NCBI GenBank assembly: GCA_046347625.1
Contig: JAXMFU010000004.1
Coordinates: 372,001-436,000 of the forward strand
DNA length: 64,000 nt
Direction of reading: 5' to 3'
DNA from: CAIMUS01 sp046347625
GTDB taxonomy: Bacteria; Pseudomonadota; Gammaproteobacteria; Competibacterales; Competibacteraceae
The notes below the pieces were generated by a model. It worked only from the letters and a program-made list of their open reading frames with translations, was not told the DNA's origin and did not search any database. Within the stretch, counting starts at the first letter, position 1. Every line of letters begins with the position of its first letter. A program made the position numbers and the translations under genes. Shown here one piece after another: positions 1 through 7,459 of this stretch.

Positions 1-907
1 GCCGGCCAAAAGCCGCATCGATGGCCTTGTGCAGTGGCGACAGGCCCGCCTGCCGCAGCCCGGCATAACGCCAGGTCAACTGCCCCCAGTGCAGCAGGGT
101 GCGGGTGGAAAGCGGCGCCTCGAAAGCCGGTCCGTTCTCCTCACCGGTGTCGCGCGCCTGATACGACGCACGGACCGCGTTGGCGACCCGGATCATGGCA
201 TGGCGGAGGCCTTCCTCCAACTGCGGTAACACCAGGCCCAGGATCTGCTGTTCGTCCACTTCGGCGGGATAGCCCACCTCGAGCAGTTCGAAACGGGTGG
301 CCAGGGCGTAATTCTGCCGCTTGGCCCCCTGATAGAGGCCGGTGGCATCGCCGAGCAGCGCCGAGTTGGCGGTGGCGAGCAACCGGAAATCCGGATGCCG
401 CCAGACCGTTTCCCCGCTCTGCGGAATGCTGAGCGGCAGGCCGTCCAGGACCCGGTGCAGGCCGATGGCCGCTTCCGGATTGAGCTGGTCGATTTCCTCC
501 AGCAGCAGCACCTGGCCGTGCCGATAGGCCGCCAGCAACGGCGCGTCCACGTAGACCAGCAGCCCGTCGATATACACCGGCTGCACCAGCAGGTCCTGAA
601 AATCCAGCCGTTCATGACAGACGACCGACTGGACCGGTACGGCCAGTCGCGCCAGTGTCTGCTCGACCAGCGAGGTCTTGCCGGAACCGGCCGGACCATG
701 CAGGAGCAGGCCGAACTCGCCCTGTCCCAGCTCCCACCAGTTCAACAGGAACGGCAGGGTATCGCGGGAAAACCAGTAGGGCTTGGTGGGATGCACCAAC
801 GGATCGGGGTTCTCGGGGTCACGGACATAGCCGGTCACCTGATTGCCCTTTCCAAACGCCACCTGAAAAGTAGCGGCAACTTCATACTGCATTTTTTGCG
901 TCGACAT
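1..907 (-). CDS. MoxR/CobS-like AAA+ ATPase (partial, runs off left edge)
   Basis: The minus-strand frame stays open from an ATG at 907 to the window edge (302 codons seen). Walker A is GPAGSGKTS at about residues 71-79, Walker B is VLLLEEIDQ near 128-136, and a sensor-1-like LLATAN follows, which together are typical of MoxR/CbbQ/CobS-type AAA+ ATPases. A CobS-like ATPase sits with ssb and recombination genes in SXT/R391 ICEs, and the same neighbourhood is seen here, so this is read as the ICE copy. A GGGAGA ribosome site lies just upstream but inside an 8-bp hairpin (910-937). The C-terminus is outside the window. The cellular role of the ICE version is not established. Confidence 0.8.
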   Translation of the reverse strand, partial: MSTQKMQYEVAATFQVAFGKGNQVTGYVRDPENPDPLVHPTKPYWFSRDTLPFLLNWWELGQGEFGLLLHGPAGSGKTSLVEQTLARLAVPVQSVVCHERLDFQDLLVQPVYIDGLLVYVDAPLLAAYRHGQVLLLEEIDQLNPEAAIGLHRVLDGLPLSIPQSGETVWRHPDFRLLATANSALLGDATGLYQGAKRQNYALATRFELLEVGYPAEVDEQQILGLVLPQLEEGLRHAMIRVANAVRASYQARDTGEENGPAFEAPLSTRTLLHWGQLTWRYAGLRQAGLSPLHKAIDAAFGR

Positions 908-909
908 GA

Positions 910-937
910 GTGTCTCCCACCCCACGGCAGGAGACAC
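910..937 (-). promoter_or_regulatory. Hairpin sequestering the ribosome site of the CobS-like gene
   Basis: GTGTCTCC at 910-917 and GGAGACAC at 930-937 are perfect 8-bp complements with a 12-base loop. On the mRNA the 3' arm contains the GGGAGA Shine-Dalgarno two bases before the ATG at 907. A further G/C-rich palindromic stretch continues to about 975. Similar leaders precede several genes up to 6.5 kb. Confidence 0.55.
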
Positions 938-1082
938 GTCTCCCCCGAGGGAGTCGGTCTCCCCCGTAGGGACAAGCAAGTGAATCAATACCGGCGACTG
1001 GTCTGGTCCCACGTGGGGAAGACGTCCCCGGCAGGGGTCAGTGGTAGATAACCGGCCTGGCGCCGGTGCTGTGCCTATACCG

Positions 1083-1823
1083 TCAAAGCTGGCGCGCCAC
1101 CTTCGGGGGTGGCAGTAATTCACCGGTCCGAACCTGCTGTAACAGGTTGTCACGATAAGTGTCTGGGTCCCGCCGGCAGGCGGCACAACAGGCGCTGAAG
1201 GAAAACGGAACCGACAGCCCGGTGGACGGTGACGGGGCGAGAATCCAATCCCATACCCTGGCGATAACCTGGCGGGAGCAGCGGGGGTCGCACAACTGCT
1301 GGAGACGCTGCTCCAGAAACTGCGCCTGCAATCGCCGTGGATGCGGCAACTCCCCACACTGCCCCTTCCACAGGAGGCGATCCCGGAACGCCTCCGGGTC
1401 CACTCCCAACACCAGACAACAGGCATGTAGGCTCAGCGGTCGGGGAAGACCGTACTGCCGGATGTCTCGGATCGGCTCCAGCAGCCAGGCCCAGATCGCG
1501 CACGCCGTCGGCAACCGCACGCGCGGGTCGCTCAGCAGTTCCAGATGACGCCGCAGAAAACCTTCGTGCAGGTCCTCGATAGCGGCATCCGACCAGTACT
1601 CGATGGCATTCACAGTCGTTACCGGTCGGCATGGTGAGGCAATGGGGGTCCGCAGCCCCCCGTTCTCGTCCAACTCACCGGCCAACAACAGGCACTGTTG
1701 TGCCGGCCGGGTCATTCCTAATGGCCGGCCGCTTTTTCTGAGCCGGCGCCTGCCCACTGGCAGACCGATGCTGACCAGGTGGCCGAACAGTTCCAGTTGT
1801 TCCATGGGCGCTGGCGCCGTCAA
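1083..1823 (-). CDS. Hypothetical ICE protein, 246 aa
   Basis: Not recognised. The frame is open, has a coding-like composition, and sits between clear ICE genes on the same strand. Its start overlaps the stop of the upstream membrane-protein gene, which suggests translational coupling. The protein contains two similar segments (about residues 85-150 and 165-235), each with a 'DPR' motif, a W-rich helix and a 'CC' pair followed by a D/R-rich tail (SLHACCLVLGVDPEAFRD and SFSACCAACRRDPDTYRD), so it looks like an internal duplication of a small helical unit. No catalytic motif was seen. The function is unknown. Confidence 0.6.
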   Translation of the reverse strand: MTAPAPMEQLELFGHLVSIGLPVGRRRLRKSGRPLGMTRPAQQCLLLAGELDENGGLRTPIASPCRPVTTVNAIEYWSDAAIEDLHEGFLRRHLELLSDPRVRLPTACAIWAWLLEPIRDIRQYGLPRPLSLHACCLVLGVDPEAFRDRLLWKGQCGELPHPRRLQAQFLEQRLQQLCDPRCSRQVIARVWDWILAPSPSTGLSVPFSFSACCAACRRDPDTYRDNLLQQVRTGELLPPPKVARQL

Positions 1824-2089
1824 AAGCGAATACCGCCTGGACCGGTGTCGGGCTGTCGTTGGCGCTGCTGCCGCAGGTAGGTAGGTACGTCCAGCCCCTT
1901 CCAGGGATCGGCTTCAGGCAGTGATAGTGATGCAACTACCTGAGTCTGTTTTTTCACTGCCGCCCGTCGCTGTCGGCGGTGTTGCCATCGCCTGCGCACG
2001 GTACGCAGTGTCTTGAGAAACAGATACACGCCGAATCCCAACAGCATCAGGCCAATAACAGCCAACAGGATAAGCACAGGGTGCAGCAT
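1820..2089 (-). CDS. Small single-pass membrane protein
   Basis: Start chosen at the internal ATG at 2089 (MLHPVLILL...), because a hydrophobic segment of about 22 residues follows immediately; the frame also extends to an ATG at 2134. After the membrane segment there is a strongly basic stretch (TVRRRWQHRRQRR) and a polar tail. The stop overlaps the start of the 246-residue gene (ATGA-type), so both are probably one transcript. No family recognised. Confidence 0.55.
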   Translation of the reverse strand: MLHPVLILLAVIGLMLLGFGVYLFLKTLRTVRRRWQHRRQRRAAVKKQTQVVASLSLPEADPWKGLDVPTYLRQQRQRQPDTGPGGIRF

Positions 2090-2189
2090 GGTTGATGGCT
2101 CCGTAGTGATGCCGGTGACACACCCTGCTCCCACCGGGGCGCAAGGTCATCCCCGGCGGGGTTGTCGATAAAGGAGTGAGTTACGCGAC

Positions 2190-3056
2190 TCAGAAGCCGA
2201 GCGGTTGAGCCGGCCGAACCAGGCCGTCCCAGTCACCGCGCTGGCACAGGCCAGCGAATTTGCAACAGGCGCAGGGCGTGTTGAACGCCATTCGCGGTCG
2301 CTTGGGGAACCGCCCACGGGCGACGTCCTCGGCAATCCAGAGGACCTTGGTGCGGAACTCGGCCAGAGCGGCTTCCTCCCGGCGTGGCACCAACCAGGGC
2401 GACAACACCTCCGGTCCCTTGCGGCCATTGGGTTTGCGCTTGAGCAGTTCCATAAAACCCAGCGCGCTGATCTGATCGCGATCAATCCCCAGCCGCTCGG
2501 CATGAGTCTCGATCAATACCTGTCCGGCCGTCAGTTGATCCGCTACCGTGACAAAGCCTTCGACGGCGGCACTGGAGGCGGTTTTCAAATCAAGGACGAC
2601 AATGCCGGCCTCCCGGTCCATCGCTACGATATCCGGCTTCCCAGACAGGATGACGCCGGCAACTACTTCAGCTTCCAGGCGCACCTCGACCAGCGGTTGC
2701 CCCTCCGGACCGATGAGCGGCATCAGGCCGGTGGCTTCCCAAACGGCCGGGAACTGGCGCACCAGGGACTCACCGGTGGCCGCCAGTTCGGTCGGCGTAA
2801 ACGTGCTGGGATAATCGATGGCCTGGGTGGCGGTAGCCTGTTCCCAGGCCGCGCGAAAGGCCTGGACCGGATCGAAGGGTTGACCTGCCACCTGAGCCAG
2901 CAACCAACGGGTACAGGCGTCATGGACCACCGTGCCGAACACCAGATTGGCGTCAGCCATGACGGTTTCGATCCCCAGGACGTACTGATAGTGATACGAC
3001 CGGGGACAGTTGTCGTAAGTCAGCAGGCCGGTAGGCCGTAAGCGAATGGCTGTCAT
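2190..3056 (-). CDS. PD-(D/E)XK nuclease with Cas4/AddB-like Fe-S cysteines
   Basis: 288 residues. The order of motifs matches the RecB/Cas4/AddB nuclease family: C17 in 'NCPRSYHYQY', H45 in 'GTVVHDA', the catalytic 'GKPDIVAMD' (about 139-147) and 'IVVLDLKTA' (about 152-160), then a C-terminal cluster 'TPCACCKFAGLC' giving the other cysteines for a probable 4Fe-4S site. It probably acts as an exonuclease. It lies beside a candidate annealing protein and SSB, in the same relative context as exo/bet/ssb of SXT-type elements, so a recombination role is inferred. A leader hairpin lies immediately upstream (3061-3084). All motif residues appear present, so it should be active. Confidence 0.8.
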   Translation of the reverse strand: MTAIRLRPTGLLTYDNCPRSYHYQYVLGIETVMADANLVFGTVVHDACTRWLLAQVAGQPFDPVQAFRAAWEQATATQAIDYPSTFTPTELAATGESLVRQFPAVWEATGLMPLIGPEGQPLVEVRLEAEVVAGVILSGKPDIVAMDREAGIVVLDLKTASSAAVEGFVTVADQLTAGQVLIETHAERLGIDRDQISALGFMELLKRKPNGRKGPEVLSPWLVPRREEAALAEFRTKVLWIAEDVARGRFPKRPRMAFNTPCACCKFAGLCQRGDWDGLVRPAQPLGF

Positions 3057-3060
3057 AAAA

Positions 3061-3112
3061 TGCCTCCTGAAAAGGGGGGGGGCACACCACCCTGCCGGGG
3101 AGTGACCTCCCC
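3061..3112 (-). promoter_or_regulatory. Palindromic leader of the PD-(D/E)XK gene
   Basis: TGCCTCC (3061-3067, the complement of the AGGAGG ribosome site) can pair with GGGGGCA (3078-3084) with one mismatch, and a second perfect stem GGGGAG/CTCCCC occupies 3097-3102 and 3107-3112. This is the same architecture as the leaders at 910, 3993 and 5080. Confidence 0.45.
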
Positions 3113-3135
3113 AGGGGAGTGAAAGGGTTAAGGGA

Positions 3136-3990
3136 TCAGGCGGCTGCCGCCGGTTTCAGGGCAAACAGCCGCTGCAACTCGGCCTTGGCCTGCGCCAGAT
3201 TCTGGACCTGGGGCGCCGGCACACCTTTGAGCCGGGCCTGATGCTCGAGCTGGCGCAGGACCGAGTCCGGGACGGGCTTGCCGGCGCCGCTCGGCGTCGG
3301 TTCGCCTGTTGGCGCGGTGACCGGCGCCGGCGGTGGCGTTGTTGCCGTCGGCGGATCGGACGTCGTAGCCGATTCTTTCCTCCTGGCCGTTCGCGACGCC
3401 ATCGGTTTCAAGCTGGCCGCTGGGCACACCTCGGGTGGTGGCGCTGTGATAGCGGGAGACGATGGTACGACGGTGACAGTGGCGGTCTCAGCAGCGGTCA
3501 CTGCCGAAGCAGCGGTCGCTGCGGTAGTCGTCGGCAGGGTTGCCGCCTTCGTGCGCAGGCCTTGGTCGGCCATATCCTGGACCTCGTCCTGGTCCAATAC
3601 ATCGCCACCGTAACCACAGGCAGCGAGCAGCCGCTGGCGGGCAGCCGTTTCACCGATTTCCCAGTCCTTGTAGGACTGAATCGGCTTGAGCGCCGACGCC
3701 GTGGCCAACACATGGCCTTCGACATCCGACAGGGACGCCTTGAAGCACATGACGTTGACCTCGGCGAGGGCAGGCAATCCGGCTTCCGCCAGGGTACGAC
3801 CTGACTGAATCGCCGCTTCATAGAGGCGGATCAGTCCTGGACGCAATGACAGGGCGTCGGTGGCTTCGATGAGGATTCGAAAACCCTTGGCCGGGGGATA
3901 GGTCGCCAGAAACTCCGGCAACCGGGCCGAAAGCCGACGGTACTGGGATACAGTCCCATCCGGCCGAAAAATGTCGATGATCGGATTCAT
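3136..3990 (-). CDS. Candidate recombination (annealase-like) protein, 284 aa
   Basis: Start taken at the ATG at 3990 (MNPIIDIF...) because a strong GAGGAGA ribosome site precedes it; an upstream ATG at 4026 is in frame. Residues 1-150 form a compact, conserved-looking domain (with 'FKASLSDVEGHV' and 'ETAARQRLLAACGYGG'); residues 150-230 are an Ala/Thr/Pro linker; the C-terminus is a basic helical segment. I do not recognise the family with certainty. Position between an SSB gene and a RecB-like exonuclease gene suggests a single-strand annealing or other recombination role, which is inference only. Confidence 0.6.
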   Translation of the reverse strand: MNPIIDIFRPDGTVSQYRRLSARLPEFLATYPPAKGFRILIEATDALSLRPGLIRLYEAAIQSGRTLAEAGLPALAEVNVMCFKASLSDVEGHVLATASALKPIQSYKDWEIGETAARQRLLAACGYGGDVLDQDEVQDMADQGLRTKAATLPTTTAATAASAVTAAETATVTVVPSSPAITAPPPEVCPAASLKPMASRTARRKESATTSDPPTATTPPPAPVTAPTGEPTPSGAGKPVPDSVLRQLEHQARLKGVPAPQVQNLAQAKAELQRLFALKPAAAA

Positions 3991-3992
3991 GA

Positions 3993-4054
3993 TTTCTCCT
4001 CGAGAAAAATTACGGGGAGAAAACACACCCCTGGCCGGGAAAGTGATTCTCCCC
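3993..4054 (-). promoter_or_regulatory. Tandem leader hairpins of the annealase-like gene
   Basis: TTTCTC (3993-3998) pairs with GAGAAA (4002-4007) right over the ribosome site, and a larger perfect 8-bp stem GGGGAGAA (4014-4021) with TTCTCCCC (4047-4054) lies just upstream. A CCGGGGA-type block is shared with the leaders at 2.1, 3.1, 4.6 and 5.1 kb. Confidence 0.5.
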
Positions 4055-4074
4055 GGTTGCAGGGATGGATGAAA

Positions 4075-4545
4075 TCAGGCGAGGTACTCGGCGCCCTTCA
4101 ACACAGGCGCAAACGGAATATCGTCGTCCTCATCGGGACCGCCACCGCCAGCCGTAACGGCCAGCGCCGGCGTCCGTGCAGAAGGTTGCGGCAGGCTGGC
4201 ACCATTGTCACGGCCGCCGCCCAACAGTTGCACGGCATTGGCGACGATTTCCGTGGTGTACCGGTCCTGCCCGTTCTTGTCCTGCCACTGGCGAGTCTGC
4301 AAGCGGCCTTCCACATAGACCTGTCGGCCTTTGCGCAGATACTCGCCGGCGATTTCCGCCAGGCGGCCGAAGAAGGTGACGTTGTGCCACTCGGTGTGTT
4401 CCTGCGACTCACCCGTCTGCTTGTCCTTCCAGACCTCATTGGTGGCGATAGAGACATTGGCCACCGCGCTACCGTTGGCGGTATACCGGACTTCGGGATC
4501 CTTACCGGCATGGCCGATCAGGATGACTTTGTTAACACTGGCCAT
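4075..4545 (-). CDS. ssb: Single-stranded DNA-binding protein
   Basis: 156 residues with a classical bacterial SSB OB-fold: 'MASVNKVILIGHAGKDPEVRY', 'WHNVTFFGRLAEIAGEYLRKG' and 'VYVEGRLQTRQWQDK' in the usual order. The acidic 'DEDDDIPF' tip that recruits partners is present but is followed by ten extra residues (APVLKGAEYLA), whereas in most SSBs it is the exact C-terminus. It should coat single strands during ICE transfer or recombination. Ribosome site AGGAGA lies 6-7 bases before the ATG, next to a small GCCGG/CCGGC hairpin. Confidence 0.95.
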   Translation of the reverse strand: MASVNKVILIGHAGKDPEVRYTANGSAVANVSIATNEVWKDKQTGESQEHTEWHNVTFFGRLAEIAGEYLRKGRQVYVEGRLQTRQWQDKNGQDRYTTEIVANAVQLLGGGRDNGASLPQPSARTPALAVTAGGGGPDEDDDIPFAPVLKGAEYLA

Positions 4546-4727
4546 CTTTTTCTCCTGCCGGATGCGCCGGCGTGGGAATAGTGGGAATAACAGAACCGCT
4601 GGAGCGACAGGACTTCCCCGGTGGGGCAGGCTGTACCCGGCGGGGTGGGTGAACCGGTTAAAAACCGGTGCTTGGATCGGGCGCGCCGTGTGCTATCGTG
4701 TTAGCAGACACACACGAGAATGCCCGT

Positions 4728-4946
4728 ATGAAGATGAAGATGAAATTGAAGGTGATCGACGGCAGACGCCTGACCTTGGAGCGGCAGATCCTGAACGAGA
4801 TCATGCAGCCCTGGGCCTACTCCGAGGCACAGATTGCGCAGCGGTTGGCTCAACTCCGGCGGCGCGGCCCGTTGCTCGCTGTCGCAACATCGCCACCTCC
4901 CACCGCGCCAACCGTTCTTCGTCGATCAGACGCAGCAACAGAGTGA
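4728..4946 (+). CDS. Possible small protein, 72 aa
   Basis: A short plus-strand frame from ATG 4728 (MKMKMKLKVIDGRR...) with a helical, charged middle ('LERQILNEIMQPW'). It overlaps the 3' end of a convergent minus-strand gene by about 146 bases, so at most one of the overlapping parts is likely to be strongly constrained. No family recognised; weakly supported. Confidence 0.3.
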   Translation: MKMKMKLKVIDGRRLTLERQILNEIMQPWAYSEAQIAQRLAQLRRRGPLLAVATSPPPTAPTVLRRSDAATE

Positions 4947-5076
4947 TATCCCGGCGTAATTCCCGGTAACAGGTCTGCTCTTTAAACCCATCGAGGTCAG
5001 TCTGGCGGGCCAGCAGCTCGGCGTCACTGGCGGTGTCCAGCCAGCGAAGGAAATGTTTCAAGGTGCTTTTATCCAT
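4801..5076 (-). CDS. Hypothetical ICE protein, 91 aa
   Basis: Small helical protein beginning MDKSTLKHFLRWLDTASD with a conserved-looking second helix 'DITLLLRLIDEERLAR'. The last 25 residues are Ala/Arg/Pro rich and may be read-through sequence. A GGAGGAG ribosome site precedes the ATG and is enclosed in a perfect 7-bp hairpin (5080-5101). It belongs to the same minus-strand set as ssb and the primase. Function unknown. Confidence 0.6.
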   Translation of the reverse strand: MDKSTLKHFLRWLDTASDAELLARQTDLDGFKEQTCYRELRRDITLLLRLIDEERLARWEVAMLRQRATGRAAGVEPTAAQSVPRSRPRAA

Positions 5077-5079
5077 GTC

Positions 5080-5101
5080 TCCTCCGAAAGGAAACGGAGG
5101 A
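5080..5101 (-). promoter_or_regulatory. Hairpin over the ribosome site of the 91-aa gene
   Basis: TCCTCCG (5080-5086) and CGGAGGA (5095-5101) are perfect complements around an 8-base loop; on the mRNA the 3' arm is the Shine-Dalgarno itself, three to four bases from the ATG. It is the clearest of the leader hairpins in this region. Confidence 0.6.
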
Positions 5102-5204
5102 AACGTTGCCCGACGGGGTGGTTTCCCCCGCAGGGTTGGAACTGTCCGGTGATGACCGGACGTGGATAACCTCTGGGTCAGAGGCGTTGGCTGACGGCCA
5201 CTTG

Positions 5205-5264
5205 TTTAGCGAGGGCGGCTCCCCTCGTGGTAAACCCCGTCCAGGCGGACGCAGGCCAACTTGC
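5205..5264. repeat. Structured intergenic repeat, copy 1
   Basis: A hairpin-forming block TTTAGCGAGGGCGGCTCCC followed by a 32-base unit starting ACCCCGTCCAGGCGGACG at about 5233. The same two blocks recur at about 6762-6790 and 6541-6572, in the gap on the other side of the primase gene. Confidence 0.55.
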
Positions 5265-5374
5265 GGCTGGACCCGAGCGGGCAGGTCCACGGACAAGTTG
5301 GCACGGTACGAGCGTGGGTTCAGCGACCTCCAGCAGAGCAAGCGAAACTCGCTGGCTGCTGGAGGCGCTGAGGG

Positions 5375-6445
5375 TTACGCGTGGTGGCGCAGTACGCTGG
5401 CGATGGCGGTGGGTCCTCGACTGACCAGCACATCCAGCCAATCGATCTTGTTGGCGCCCGCCGGCAACGGACCCGGCGGCAGCAGCGCAATGGCGTACAG
5501 CCGCTGACGTTGCAGTCGGGCAATCAACGCCGCCGCGGCCCGCTGGCCGGCCTCGCCGCAGTCGCGATCAGCCCAGATCAGGACGGTCCGGACTTCGGCT
5601 GGAATGACGATCGGTTGCAGCAGCGCGGCGGAACCGGCTGCCCAAATGGGCAAGCCGGTGGCCTGATGCACAGCCAGGGCGGTTTCGATCCCCTCGGCGA
5701 TGCCCAGAACGGCGCCCGCCGGGAACAGCCGGATCGCGCCACCGCTCAGCACTCGGTCGGCCGGGTACGCCATCAGCTTCTTGACCGTCCGCACCGGTGC
5801 TTTCACGCCGGTGGCAGTGAGGTAAGTGCGATGAAGGGTTACCGGCTGGCCGGTGGCGCCGACCCCCAGGGCAATCATGGTCGGGTAATCACCCTGTCTG
5901 GCGCCAGCGGCGTCGAAGTAGGGTAGGCTGGGGTGCAACCGCAGGCTGTCCGGATAGATCGGCGGCGTCAGTCCCCGCCAGCGCAGATAGTCCCGCAGCG
6001 GCTCAGCTTCCCGCCGACCGACAGGCAGGGACTCGTCCCACACCTGTTGCAGGCGCTGACGGCGGCGATCCGTCTCGACAGGATCGACCGGCGTAGCAGG
6101 TAACGGGACCCGCGGCGGCAGGCGCTGTAGCCGAGGTTGTACGACCGTACCGGTCGTCACCATACCCAGCCAGTGTGCCACCGCTTGCAACGCGTCCCGG
6201 AAGCTCCAGCCATGCACCCGCTCCAGCAGATGAAAACCGTCGCCTGAACCACACTGGTTGCAGTAGAACGTACCCTGCCCTTCCCGATCGTCGAAGCGGA
6301 AACGGTCCTTGCCGCCACAGGCCGGACAGGGACCGTGGCGGTTTTGCAGGTAGCGCGGGTCGATGCCCAGACCGGCCAGGATAGCCGGCCAGGAATGCTG
6401 GGCCCGCGCCTTGATGTGGCGCGTATCGAGGGATGCGGTATGCAT
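5375..6445 (-). CDS. P4-type DNA primase with zinc finger and Toprim domain
   Basis: About 356 residues from ATG 6445 (a start at 6478 is also possible). The N-terminal third carries a CHC2/P4-alpha-like zinc ribbon ('CPACGGKDRFRF' ... 'FYCNQCGSGDGFHL'); the C-terminal half has a Toprim-like core with 'GIAEGIETALA' and 'VLIWADRDCGEAG'. There is no helicase domain, so this resembles stand-alone primase/Toprim proteins of integrative elements that prime the transferred strand. It is flanked on both sides by copies of a structured repeat. Catalytic acidic residues appear intact. Confidence 0.85.
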   Translation of the reverse strand: MHTASLDTRHIKARAQHSWPAILAGLGIDPRYLQNRHGPCPACGGKDRFRFDDREGQGTFYCNQCGSGDGFHLLERVHGWSFRDALQAVAHWLGMVTTGTVVQPRLQRLPPRVPLPATPVDPVETDRRRQRLQQVWDESLPVGRREAEPLRDYLRWRGLTPPIYPDSLRLHPSLPYFDAAGARQGDYPTMIALGVGATGQPVTLHRTYLTATGVKAPVRTVKKLMAYPADRVLSGGAIRLFPAGAVLGIAEGIETALAVHQATGLPIWAAGSAALLQPIVIPAEVRTVLIWADRDCGEAGQRAAAALIARLQRQRLYAIALLPPGPLPAGANKIDWLDVLVSRGPTAIASVLRHHA

Positions 6446-6540
6446 GGTTGCTTCCTCAAAAGTCGTGCCGGGTGTCACTCAGCGTTGAGCACCCCGTCAG
6501 GATAGGACAGGCCGTTTAAAGGGCGGCCGCCCTGGTGTCA

Positions 6541-6790
6541 GACCCCGTCCAGACGGACGCGGGTCAACTTGCCCCTACACCCGCGCAAGCGCAGGCGCGC
6601 GGGCAAGCGGACACAAGGGTCTGGAGGATAGAGAACGAAAGCAGAGGGGTCATGAAAAGAAAGGGAACACCTTTCCCAGTGGAAAGGGAAAACAAAGGCA
6701 GCCCTGCCAACTTGGCAGAGCGAAGCGGGTAACCCGGTTGGGCTGAGGTGACAGGCTCATATATTTAACGAGGGCGGCCCCCCTCGGTTG
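6541..6790. repeat. Structured intergenic repeat, copy 2, in a 410-base gap
   Basis: The 6446-6856 gap contains no gene I can support. It holds a palindrome AGGGCGGCCGCCCT (about 6517-6530), the 32-base unit ACCCCGTCCAGACGGACG... (6541-6572) matching 5233-5264 with only a few changes, further small palindromes near 6660-6740, and the CGAGGGCGGCCCCCCTCG hairpin (about 6767-6790) matching 5210-5228. Confidence 0.5.
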
Positions 6791-6856
6791 AAAAGTACGA
6801 TAACCGGCGTTGGTTGCGGTTGTCAACTGCCATCAGCAGGATGACACAGCATGGCG

Positions 6857-7288
6857 CTATGGCCTGGGAATAGCCGCCAGCGGCAGGAACATCGGCAGGG
6901 GTTGAGAACGATCTCCCAACAACCCCTGGACCACGTCCATACCCTCAAAACCATAACGTCGATAGAAATCTACTGCCTCCGGTTTGGCATCTACGACTAC
7001 GCCGATACAACCAATCGTCTCGCTCCTGAACAGAGCTTTCATGGCTTCCGTCGGTTCCAGTGGCTGTTCCAGCCGCGCCAACAAAGCCTCACCGGCGTCT
7101 CGTGATACGCGAAGGCGCGGCGGAATAATAATATCCGCCGGCAACTCCTTGAGCGCCTGCAAATGATGCAGCAGGGCGGCTTCCACCAGCGCCCCCTTCG
7201 TGATGCCCTGGGCTTGCAGGTAGTGTTCCACCAGCCGTTTGGTCTCCGGCGAAATGGTAGCGGAAATATAGGTCTGTTCAGTGTGCAT
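6857..7288 (-). CDS. Antitoxin-like N-terminus fused to a GNAT-toxin C-terminal piece
   Basis: From ATG 7288 the first ~90 residues resemble the antitoxins that partner GNAT toxins ('SPETKRLVEHYLQAQG', 'VEAALLHHLQALKELPAD', 'IIPPRLRVSRDAGEAL'). The remainder looks like the last part of a GNAT acetyltransferase toxin ('IGVVVDAKPEAVDFYRRYGF' and 'MFLPLAAIPRP'). The toxin's N-terminal half, including the acetyl-CoA-binding loop, is missing, so this looks like an in-frame deletion that fused antitoxin to a dead toxin tail. The antitoxin part could still bind DNA. An upstream in-frame start at 7456 exists but adds unlike sequence. Confidence 0.6.
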   Translation of the reverse strand: MHTEQTYISATISPETKRLVEHYLQAQGITKGALVEAALLHHLQALKELPADIIIPPRLRVSRDAGEALLARLEQPLEPTEAMKALFRSETIGCIGVVVDAKPEAVDFYRRYGFEGMDVVQGLLGDRSQPLPMFLPLAAIPRP

Positions 7289-7459
7289 GCACGGAAACTC
7301 GTAATCTTTGCCAGTATGAATTATAGCTTCATTACAAGAGGTTGCTGGAGCCTTAACCTGAACGAAATTGGCTTTAAAACACCCAGCTATCGTGAAATCA
7401 TCACTCGCCAACCGCACGCTCATTTTGTACCCCCTCCCCCTTGAGTTACCGTACAACCC

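Noticed and set aside
395..1051. Plus-strand 218-residue frame overlapping the AAA ATPase
   Set aside because: It is the antisense shadow of a clear Walker A/B ATPase on the minus strand; its composition shows no domain pattern.
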